This document shows positions 49,856-57,656 of a DNA stretch of 64,000 bases, piece by piece. Numbering within the stretch: position 1 is the stretch's first letter; each line of letters starts with the position of its first letter. The notes below the pieces were generated by a model. It was not told where the DNA came from and did no database searches. It was given only the letters and a program-made list of their open reading frames with translations. The position numbers were made by a program, and so were the translations under genes. The DNA is from an uncultured Desulfovibrio sp. (GTDB taxonomy: Bacteria; Desulfobacterota; Desulfovibrionia; Desulfovibrionales; Desulfovibrionaceae): assembly GCA_913063155.1 (NCBI GenBank), contig CAJXYU010000003.1:546624-610623 (forward strand). The letters are read 5' to 3'.

Positions 49856-51454
49856 ATGAAAACGGGCATCATCAAACGTTACTTTTCTTATCTGGCCAAG
49901 GCCTTCCCCGTGCTGTGCGCGTCGGGGGACATCCCCTATCTGCCGGCGGCCGCAAAAGCCCACGATCTTTTGGACCGCCTGGAGGATTTTTCTCCAAGGA
50001 CCATTGACCGCCACGTCGCCAAGATCACCTCATTCCTAAAGGACTTCGAGAAGATCGCCGACAGCAACATCGGTATCGGGAATGAACAGGGCAAGGCAAT
50101 GGCCACCAATGCCCGGGGCGTACTCCTGGAATTTTCCGGGGCCGAATCCTGGCGCAAGGACCCATCCCTTTATCTCAAGACCGCCTTCACCGGAATTCAT
50201 CACGCCCTGACGCTGCCGGCCAAGTCCGAAAAAGCCAGGGTGAAGCGAACCATGAAGCGACTGCGCGCCGTGCCCGGCTTCCTGGGACAGACAGAGGAAA
50301 ACATCGTCATGGTGACGCCGGAGACCAAAGCCGTCTCCCAAACCATGATCCGGGATTGCGCCCGCTACCTGCAGGAGCTGGGACAATCCGGGCAGCTCAA
50401 ATCCGACCCCAAAAGCGCCCAGAGTCTTCAGGACTGTCTCGATACCCTCAGGGAAGTGGACCGCCACATTCACACCCGATCCGTGGTGGACGAAGCCGAA
50501 GGGCCGGACATGGAAACGGTCCTGACCGAAGGGTTGGGCACGTCCAAAACCGTTCGCGAGATATTCGAAGCGGCCAATGCGGAATGGCATGGCGCCCTGG
50601 ACTGCCTGCAGCACATCGCGTCAGACATGGGAGAGCCGGATTGGCGAAACATATACGAGGAATACACGGGCCCCGGCCGGGAGGATGCTTCCACCCTGAC
50701 CCTGTTCAAGCAGGAGGTGGAACGGCTGCGCACTTTCTTCGGCGAGACCGCCTTTGGCGGCCAACTGCCGGACCTGCCTTTGTCCCTCGGGGAATCACCG
50801 TCCTACATGGCTTCCCTGCGCCGCGCCGCCCACTACTGCGCTCCGCTTTCCAAGACCGAGGGCGATTCGGCCAGGCTCCTGGTCATCCCCCATGCTTTTT
50901 CCGGACGCGGTTTCCGTGAAGATCCGGTGCGTCTGCAACGGGCTCGCAAGGAGCTGACATTCCTGGCCGCCCAGGAAACGATTCCGGGAAGCCACCTCAT
51001 GGCCAGCCGCCGCCTGCTCTCCGACGACCCGATCATTTCCCAGCTCAGGAACCCGCTCGTGGCCGGCGGGTGGCGAGCCTTCGGCGAACACCTGCTTTTG
51101 GAGACCGGCTACCTGGAAACGCCCGCCGAACAGCTCATGTTCCAGCGCCGCCGCCTGTGCAGAGCTGCACGATGTGTGGTGGATACCGGCCTGTGCATCG
51201 GACACGCCGATCAGGATCGCAGCATGGAACTCATGGACCAGAGCGGCTTCTCCAAGAAGGAATCCCTGGAACAGCTTCGGGCCATACGCCTGACGCCGGG
51301 CAGCCACGTGGCTCCGGTGTTGGGAAATATGGAAATCAAGGCGTTACGCGAAATGGCCGAACTGGACATAACCGTTTTCTGCAAAGCGTTTCTGGACGGC
51401 GGAGAAACGCCTTTCAGCATGACCCATCTCAAACTCAAGGCCGGTCAACATTAG
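49856..51454 (+). CDS. DUF885-like protein with degenerate zinc motif
   Basis: The product is 532 residues, soluble and mostly helical. The C-terminal half matches the layout of the DUF885 metallo-hydrolase-like family: FLAAQETIPGSHLMASRRLLSDDP, then NPLVAGGWRAFGEHLLLETGYLETPAEQLMFQRRRLCRAARCVVDTGLCIG. Family members usually read HEGxPGHHLQ with two metal-binding His and a Glu, and EGWAxY; here the first is QETIPGSH and the second GGWRAF, so at least one His is lost. A zinc peptidase function is doubtful. Starts 16 bases after cheV and shares its transcript. Confidence 0.78.
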   Translation: MKTGIIKRYFSYLAKAFPVLCASGDIPYLPAAAKAHDLLDRLEDFSPRTIDRHVAKITSFLKDFEKIADSNIGIGNEQGKAMATNARGVLLEFSGAESWRKDPSLYLKTAFTGIHHALTLPAKSEKARVKRTMKRLRAVPGFLGQTEENIVMVTPETKAVSQTMIRDCARYLQELGQSGQLKSDPKSAQSLQDCLDTLREVDRHIHTRSVVDEAEGPDMETVLTEGLGTSKTVREIFEAANAEWHGALDCLQHIASDMGEPDWRNIYEEYTGPGREDASTLTLFKQEVERLRTFFGETAFGGQLPDLPLSLGESPSYMASLRRAAHYCAPLSKTEGDSARLLVIPHAFSGRGFREDPVRLQRARKELTFLAAQETIPGSHLMASRRLLSDDPIISQLRNPLVAGGWRAFGEHLLLETGYLETPAEQLMFQRRRLCRAARCVVDTGLCIGHADQDRSMELMDQSGFSKKESLEQLRAIRLTPGSHVAPVLGNMEIKALREMAELDITVFCKAFLDGGETPFSMTHLKLKAGQH

Positions 51455-51483
51455 CGGGCTTTTTTTCTCCGACAGGGGAAAAA

Positions 51484-53232
51484 TCAGATCAGGTTCAACT
51501 GTTCGATGCGGGAAAGAGCGGATTGGTCGTGAAGACTGATGGTATCGGCCATCTGCTCGATCTGCTGGACGTGGGCAATGAAAAATTCGACCAGTGCGGC
51601 ATCCAGCTTGCCGTTGGCGGAATCCTCGGCCAGGATGTTCAGGGCCTCTTTCCTGGAAGCGGCTGGTTTGTAATGCCGCTCCTGGGTGATGGCGTCATAG
51701 ATGTCCACGATGGCCATCATCCGGCTCTGAAGCAGGATATCCCCCTCCGTGAGTCCATCCGGATACCCGGACCCGTCCATGCGCTCATGATGTTGGCGTA
51801 TGATGGTCAGCATGTTGCCGAGCCCTTCCCGCATGGGGATATGTTGCAGGATGCGTTCGCTCTCGGCCGGATGGCGTTGAATTTCCAGGCGCTCATCCGG
51901 GGTCAGGTTGCCGTAAGGCAGCATCAGGCAATCGCGCTCATCCTCGTGCAGCAGGGGATATTTGCTTCCATTGATGCGCCAGGACCGGCCTCCTATGCTT
52001 CGAACGAAATCGAGCTGTTCCTGGCTCGGACTCATGACCCGATTGATTTCATCGAGACGATCAAAGGCCTCCTGCCATTCGAATCCGGTGGTATGGCCGA
52101 AGAGTTCCAAACGCGCCCTAATCACTTCGATGAGCTTTGCCGGAAGCCTCGTGTCCTTGGTCAACACGTCTTCCTTGATGCCGATTTTACCGATGTCGTG
52201 CAGAATTCCCGCGTAATATATTTCCCGGATGTCGCTCTCGGAGAACCGTACGTGTGAAAAAACCGCATTGTCATTGCTCATGGCCAGGGCAAAGGCCACG
52301 GCAAGCTGGGCCACCCGTCTGGAATGACCGGCCGTGAACGGATCCCTGGAATCAATTGCCTCGGCCAACGCCTGGAGGATGGAATCCATGAGGGTCCGCG
52401 AACCTTCGAAATTGAAGGCATTGCTCACGGAAATGCCCGCCACCGAGGCCATGGTGGAAAGGCTCTTTTGATGGAAAGATTTGTAGACCCCTGGCTCCCC
52501 GGCCCCCAAAAGAAGAATCCCTTCACAGCGGTTGGGCGAGGCTATGGGAGCAATGAGCAAGGCGGACAGGCCGGCGACAGAACGATCCCAGCGTTCATCC
52601 AGGGAAAGGTCGTTGGCGATGTCGCCCTTGCAGTTCTCCACGGTTTCACGGAAGAGTATACTGTCCTTGATCCGGGCCAGAGTGTGAAGGTCGGGAAAGC
52701 CGAAGTGATCGGTGAGACGGAATTCCCCCGTGGCGGGATCGTTGAGAAAAACAGCTCCCATTTCGCCGGGATAGTCGCCGCGCCGACATTCGTTGAGCAG
52801 GGAACGAACAACATCGCGCAGGCTCAGGGAGGTGTTGAACTGGGACACGGAACGATGCAGCAGGGCCAGCTCCCTGTACTTGGCCAAAGCCTCGTCCGCG
52901 ATGGAACGTCTGGCTGCCTCCATATCCATGAATCCCTGCAGGGTGAAGGCCATGAATTCCAGAATACGGTCCACCTGCTCGGAGTCAATGCCACTCAAGG
53001 CGGACACGCGAAGTGCAAGCTGCCCCACCGAGCCGTCTCCGGGCTCAAGGTCCATGACAAAAAGCCCGGGAGAACCGGGCGTGAAATCCATCAAATCGTC
53101 CGCGCCCGCGGCGGCAGCCACCTCGCCGTCCACAAGGACCGCAACGGCGCATCCCCTCCCCGCAAGCCTGCTGGCCTGGAGCAGGAAGTGACGCATCAGC
53201 CCGGGGCGAATGACCTTCTTCAGGCTCGTCAT
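51484..53232 (-). CDS. GAF/HD-GYP phosphodiesterase
   Basis: The product is 582 residues. Residues 1-130 are an N-terminal domain of unknown fold. A GAF domain lies at about 140-290 (SQFNTSLSLRDVVRSLLNEC, SALLIAPIASPNRCEGILLLG). The HD-GYP domain follows from about 295: HSRRVAQLAVA, ILHDIGKIGIKEDVLTKDTRLP (HDIGK at 345), then after a long insert RHPAESERIL and HHERMDGSGYPDGL at 481 (HD...GYP complete). It should hydrolyse cyclic di-GMP through a GAF-controlled metal centre. About 75 extra residues (364-440) interrupt the usual HD-GYP core. Last gene of a minus-strand signalling cluster, with its own start at 53232. Confidence 0.9.
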   Translation of the reverse strand: MTSLKKVIRPGLMRHFLLQASRLAGRGCAVAVLVDGEVAAAAGADDLMDFTPGSPGLFVMDLEPGDGSVGQLALRVSALSGIDSEQVDRILEFMAFTLQGFMDMEAARRSIADEALAKYRELALLHRSVSQFNTSLSLRDVVRSLLNECRRGDYPGEMGAVFLNDPATGEFRLTDHFGFPDLHTLARIKDSILFRETVENCKGDIANDLSLDERWDRSVAGLSALLIAPIASPNRCEGILLLGAGEPGVYKSFHQKSLSTMASVAGISVSNAFNFEGSRTLMDSILQALAEAIDSRDPFTAGHSRRVAQLAVAFALAMSNDNAVFSHVRFSESDIREIYYAGILHDIGKIGIKEDVLTKDTRLPAKLIEVIRARLELFGHTTGFEWQEAFDRLDEINRVMSPSQEQLDFVRSIGGRSWRINGSKYPLLHEDERDCLMLPYGNLTPDERLEIQRHPAESERILQHIPMREGLGNMLTIIRQHHERMDGSGYPDGLTEGDILLQSRMMAIVDIYDAITQERHYKPAASRKEALNILAEDSANGKLDAALVEFFIAHVQQIEQMADTISLHDQSALSRIEQLNLI

Positions 53233-53257
53233 ATTCCGTGCAAAGCTCCAGACAAGG

Positions 53258-53638
53258 TTACAGATTCAACATTTCCTTGGACACCTTGAGAATTTCATCG
53301 GGATCGAAAGGCTTGGTCATATACATTTTCGCTCCAAGCTCCAGTCCCTGCTTGCGATCCACTTCCTGTCCCTTGGCGGTGAGCAGGATGATCTTGATAT
53401 GTTTGAGTTCGTCGTCTTCCATAACGGTCCGGCACACTTCATAGCCGTTCATTTTGGGCATCATGATGTCCAGAAAAACCAGGTCTGGTTTTTCCGAACG
53501 AATAAAATCCAGCCCTTCCTCGCCGTCGGACGCCGTGAACAATTCGACCTCGAAATCATCTTCCAACTCTTCCAGAGTCTGCTCCAAGAGCATTTTGATA
53601 TGAACCTCGTCATCAACGATGAGTATTTTCTTGGGCAT
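53258..53638 (-). CDS. Single-domain response regulator
   Basis: The product is 126 residues: MPKKILIVDDEVHIKMLLEQ, phospho-Asp in PDLVFLDIMMPKMNGYEVCR, LTAKGQEVDRKQGLELGA and Lys in YMTKPFDPDEILKV. A plain receiver with AAGGAG upstream of ATG 53638. It begins about 100 bp after the end of the hybrid kinase (53739) and lies 25 bp before the HD-GYP gene, likely relaying its phosphate to cyclic di-GMP turnover. Confidence 0.93.
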   Translation of the reverse strand: MPKKILIVDDEVHIKMLLEQTLEELEDDFEVELFTASDGEEGLDFIRSEKPDLVFLDIMMPKMNGYEVCRTVMEDDELKHIKIILLTAKGQEVDRKQGLELGAKMYMTKPFDPDEILKVSKEMLNL

Positions 53639-53738
53639 GATCGGCAGTCTCCTTCATATGCACGGTGTTCGGCGGGTGCATTTCTCGTTTCTTTGAAAAG
53701 CATAATGGAACAATTCCCTTGGAGCAAGGGTGCTATTT

Positions 53739-56294
53739 CTACTTATAATCAGTGGAAGCCTCCGGCAAAATAAGCACCTGCACCCCGGACTGCCTGCTCA
53801 GCCCCGCAAGGTCGAGTTCGTCCGCCAGTTCGTGAGGCATGAACACGAACCCCTTGAATCCTTCCTGCACATGATCCCAAATCTCATGAGGCGGGCAGAA
53901 AGTTATCCTGCTGGGGCAAAACACGGTCAGACCGTCGTCAAACTCAAAGTCGGCCCTTTCGCCCACCACGATGCAGGAACGGCTCACATCGTGATCGCGC
54001 AGCAGAATATTGGCTGTTTCCAGCAGGTGGTCCGCGTCAACCGGCTTGAGCAGCGCAACGTTTCCCCCGGTCTCTTCCGTATCGGACAAGGCAGTGACCA
54101 CAAGGATGGGAATATGCCTGGTGAACGGATTGGAGCGCAGGCAGCGAATGGCGGTCTTGCCGTCCATTTCCGGCATCATGAGATCCATGGTGATCAGGTT
54201 GGGCAAATGTTTGCTCGCCATCTTCAAGGCCTGCCTGCCGTTTCGCGCCACCAAAACCCGGAAGCCCTCCTCCCGGAAGAGTTGTTTCAAATATTTTCCC
54301 AGGGACGGATCATCATCCACCACCAGGATAAGCGGCTGAATCTCCTGTCCCGTATCCATGGATTCCACCAACATGGCGCTCCCTTCCTGCCCCAGCGCGT
54401 CGTCTTCATCCCAACAGAAAATATCCTCATTTTCACCAGGCGCCGACCCATCGGCCTTGAAGTCCCTGGCGACAGGCAAAGTGAAGTGGAATGTGCTGCC
54501 CATACCCACTATGCTCTCCGCCCAGATTTCTCCCTTATGGCGGGTGACGATCTGCTTGCAGATGGGCAGGCCGAGTCCGGTCCCTTTGGGCTTTTCGGTC
54601 AGGGTGTCTCCCACCTGCTTGAACTTCTCGAAAATCAGAGGCAACTCGTCGGCCAGGATTCCGACGCCCTGGTCCGCGATGCTGGTGAGAATCGTATCAC
54701 CGTGGCGACGCACCCGACAGACGATGACGCCCTCATCCATGAACTTGATGGCGTTGGAGAGCAGGTTGAGCACCACCTGCACCAAACGGCCCCGATCGCC
54801 GAAGACCATGGGCAGGTTTTTCTCGATTTCCGTTTCGATACGAAGGCCCTTTTCCCTGCACACGCCCTGTACGGAGCGCACCGAATGCTCCACCACGTCG
54901 GCCATGGACAGGAGCTTGTCGCGCCATTGGGCCTTGCCGGATTCCATCTTGGCAATATCCAGCACATCGTTGATCAACACGGTCAGCCGTTCGGCCTCGG
55001 ATACGATGATGCCGATATTGTCCTCTACCTGCGTCACTGCCCTGACCGTTTTGTCGTCTCCACGATCCAGATGCGGAAATACATCCCGCTCCAGCTTCTT
55101 GTGGATGATCTTGGCAAAACCGAGCACCGAGGTCATGGGAGTACGCAATTCATGGGACACCGTGGAAATGAAATCCGTTTTGAGCCGGTCCAGAGCCTTT
55201 TCATGCGTGATGTCGCGCACCAGAATCACAGTACCCAGGCACTGCCCGTTGGCCTCCTCCAGCCAGATGGGCGAGGCCAGCGCCTTACCCGTGCGGTTGT
55301 CGCTCAGAGGAACCTCCGCAGTGACGGTTCCCCCTTCCTGAGGTTGAGCTGCGGCCACAAGCCGAGCCAATTCCGCGGGAAAATAGTGCTTTGCCTTCGT
55401 GCCGGTGCAGTCTATCCCCTGCAGAGCGTAGAATTCTCGCATGGCGGGATTAAGCAGGGTTATCCTGCCGTCTCGGTCGGTGACCAGCAGCCCATCGGCC
55501 AGGTTGTCGATGATGGCCGACTGGTAACTCAAGCTCGTGCGTACTTCCTTGGTGGCTTCGGCTACCTCTTCATGCATCTCGCTGAACAGCGCGGAAAGCT
55601 CGTGCGCCATGTTCTGCATGGTCCTGGCGAGCAGCCCCAGTTCGTCCTTGGAATCGATGGAAATCTCGCCGGAAAAATCGCGCTGGGCGAGCTGGGCGGC
55701 GTAATCGGAAAGTTCGGTAAGCGGCCGGGAAATCTTGCGAACCATGAAGTAGAGCAGCACCACGCAAACGGCAAAAACCACGCCCAGCACCAGTTGCATA
55801 TTCCTGAACACCTTCCAGAAATAGGCATTCAGCAACCCGCGGTCCATGCCCACGTGCACATGGCCGCCCGCCCCCTCAAGAATGGGAGCGCTGATTTCCA
55901 TGACCGAACCGATGGATTCCACGGTAATGTTGCGTACCGATATGTCGTACTCGCTGTGGGGATAGCCGTGCTGCAGGGACTCCGGCCGGGCAGGCACAAA
56001 AGTGTGGGCGAGGATGTCCTGGCGTGCATCCACCACATACACATAGACTACGCCTTCGATGTCCAGAAAATTATCGATGGTCGACTGCACCGTTGCGGCA
56101 TCGCGGTGCAAAAGCACGTCCCAGCCGCCTTCGGCAATGCTCACGGCGATCGCCACTCCCTTGCTCCGGAATTCCTCGACCATCCGCTTGTACAGGAAGT
56201 AGGCGGCCATGCCTGACGTCAAAACCGCAATGACGCAAAAAACGCAGAAGACGAGAATGAACGTTCTCTTGAAAATTCCTGTCATGGGCCTCAT
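53739..56294 (-). CDS. Hybrid sensor histidine kinase
   Basis: The product is 851 residues from ATG at 56294, which overlaps the upstream stop as ATGA. Order: transmembrane helix about 8-30, a periplasmic domain about 35-165, second helix about 170-190, HAMP about 190-245, PAS about 260-370, HisKA (DFISTVSHELRTPMTSVLGF), HATPase (VLNLLSNAIKFMDEG, ADQGVGIL, KGTGLGLPICKQIV), and a receiver about 665-780 (LILVVDDDPSLGKYLKQL; Asp in LITMDLMMPEMDGKTA). A further 70-residue C-terminal domain follows the receiver, ending GVQVLILPEASTDYK, similar to that of the other hybrid kinase. Likely partners: the binding protein at 56291 and the receiver at 53258. Confidence 0.93.
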   Translation of the reverse strand: MRPMTGIFKRTFILVFCVFCVIAVLTSGMAAYFLYKRMVEEFRSKGVAIAVSIAEGGWDVLLHRDAATVQSTIDNFLDIEGVVYVYVVDARQDILAHTFVPARPESLQHGYPHSEYDISVRNITVESIGSVMEISAPILEGAGGHVHVGMDRGLLNAYFWKVFRNMQLVLGVVFAVCVVLLYFMVRKISRPLTELSDYAAQLAQRDFSGEISIDSKDELGLLARTMQNMAHELSALFSEMHEEVAEATKEVRTSLSYQSAIIDNLADGLLVTDRDGRITLLNPAMREFYALQGIDCTGTKAKHYFPAELARLVAAAQPQEGGTVTAEVPLSDNRTGKALASPIWLEEANGQCLGTVILVRDITHEKALDRLKTDFISTVSHELRTPMTSVLGFAKIIHKKLERDVFPHLDRGDDKTVRAVTQVEDNIGIIVSEAERLTVLINDVLDIAKMESGKAQWRDKLLSMADVVEHSVRSVQGVCREKGLRIETEIEKNLPMVFGDRGRLVQVVLNLLSNAIKFMDEGVIVCRVRRHGDTILTSIADQGVGILADELPLIFEKFKQVGDTLTEKPKGTGLGLPICKQIVTRHKGEIWAESIVGMGSTFHFTLPVARDFKADGSAPGENEDIFCWDEDDALGQEGSAMLVESMDTGQEIQPLILVVDDDPSLGKYLKQLFREEGFRVLVARNGRQALKMASKHLPNLITMDLMMPEMDGKTAIRCLRSNPFTRHIPILVVTALSDTEETGGNVALLKPVDADHLLETANILLRDHDVSRSCIVVGERADFEFDDGLTVFCPSRITFCPPHEIWDHVQEGFKGFVFMPHELADELDLAGLSRQSGVQVLILPEASTDYK

Positions 56295-57532
56295 CGTGAC
56301 CATCGCCTCCATTCCTCCGGCTCAATGGGCACGATCCCGTCGTCGACAACAGTGGTGAAATAGACACGATTGAGCCCCTGGTGGCGCTCCGGGCCAAAGG
56401 AGATGGTGACGTCGATGCCCGCATCGAAATCCCGCACCCCTTCCACCACTTCGGCCAGAGGAGTTTCCGGCCGCGCATGATGCAGCCTGAGGATGTGCGT
56501 CATGACCACGGCGTTCAAATATCCCTCAAAGCTCACGAAACCGAATTCGAAGGGCTCGTACCCCGCGCCGAACGAATCAGGCGGTTTCGGCGGGTTCTTG
56601 ATCATGAGCCGAGTATAAAGCCGCGCCGCAGGCAGGGTTCGGTCCATATAGTCAGGTACCACCTGGGTGAAAATCAGGTCCCTGGTGTAATCCTTATCCA
56701 CGGAACTGCCCGCCTTGATCAGCAGCTTCAGCAAACTCTCGTTTCCGGAAAAGGAGAGATTGGCGATGGGAACGCGCACCCCGGCGTTCCGCGCATCCCG
56801 GATGAAGGCGGCGCAGGCTTCGTATGACCCGACGGCAATGATGGCTTCGGGTTGCTGCCGAGCTATGATATCCACCTGCTCGGCCATGGAAGCCTCAAAA
56901 GTCGCTCCGCGCCGGTAAGTGGCCTCGCCCACGAGATCCAACCGATGCGTCCGGAGAGCGCGGCGGACGCCGTCCCATACGCAGCGGCCATAGGCATCAT
57001 TCTGGAAGAAGATCGCAATGCGCCTGCGTCCCACCAGACTGAATTCGTTGACCAGGGCCTGCATCTCCTGCCGATAGGAGGCGCGCAGGTTAAAAACCTT
57101 GGAAGTGTAAGGATATTTCCGCTGAGGCTGTGCACCGGTAAGAGGGAAGAAAAAAAGCTTTCCCCGGGCCTGCTCGGTATTCAGCAGAGGAAGCATACGC
57201 GTCACCGTCGAGGTTCCCACATAGTTGAACAGGCAGAACACATCCTTGTTTTTCAGCAACCGGAGGGTGTTCTTCACGGCCTGCGCAGGCTCATATGCAT
57301 CGTCCAGGGCCAGGATGCGAATCTTGCGCCCGTCAATGCCCCCGTTGCGGTTGACAAAATCAAAATAGGCCATGGCTCCCCGATAGAGTTCAAGGCCAAG
57401 ACCGCGGCTCGGACCGGTAAAAGCTGCAGACATGCCCAAGACGATATCCCGGGCCGTCCCCGTCCGGGGGGCCAAAACGGCGACACTGCAGGCCAGAGCG
57501 CAAAAAGCAGCGAATCGAAGGAATATACGCAT
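56291..57532 (-). CDS. Periplasmic binding protein, type I (branched-chain amino-acid/urea type)
   Basis: The product is 413 residues from ATG at 57532 with a signal peptide (hydrophobic 4-20, cut after TA near 27). The type-I fold is clear from DIVLGMSAAFTGPSRGLGLELYRGAMAYFDFVNRNGGIDGRKIRILALDDAYEP, then KNKDVFCLFNYVGTSTVTRML and GRRRIAIFFQNDAYGRCVWDG. These proteins feed ABC transporters, but none is near. Its stop overlaps the start of the hybrid kinase below it, so it probably presents a ligand to that kinase, like periplasmic receptors of LuxPQ- or TorT-type systems. The ligand is unknown. Confidence 0.9.
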   Translation of the reverse strand: MRIFLRFAAFCALACSVAVLAPRTGTARDIVLGMSAAFTGPSRGLGLELYRGAMAYFDFVNRNGGIDGRKIRILALDDAYEPAQAVKNTLRLLKNKDVFCLFNYVGTSTVTRMLPLLNTEQARGKLFFFPLTGAQPQRKYPYTSKVFNLRASYRQEMQALVNEFSLVGRRRIAIFFQNDAYGRCVWDGVRRALRTHRLDLVGEATYRRGATFEASMAEQVDIIARQQPEAIIAVGSYEACAAFIRDARNAGVRVPIANLSFSGNESLLKLLIKAGSSVDKDYTRDLIFTQVVPDYMDRTLPAARLYTRLMIKNPPKPPDSFGAGYEPFEFGFVSFEGYLNAVVMTHILRLHHARPETPLAEVVEGVRDFDAGIDVTISFGPERHQGLNRVYFTTVVDDGIVPIEPEEWRRWSR

Positions 57533-57656
57533 GCCACAACCCTTTGTTTCGTCAACAAAAGAACAGTGCCACAACAATACCCGAAAGAAATTTTTAATAA
57601 AAGTATAATCGCGGAATGACCTGTCCGTCATCCCGAATGAGGCAAAGGAGGGTGAT

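Noticed and set aside
53730..56216. 828-codon plus-strand frame opposite the hybrid kinase
   Set aside because: The opposite strand encodes unmistakable HAMP, HisKA, HATPase and receiver motifs; the plus-strand sequence has the composition of an antisense shadow.
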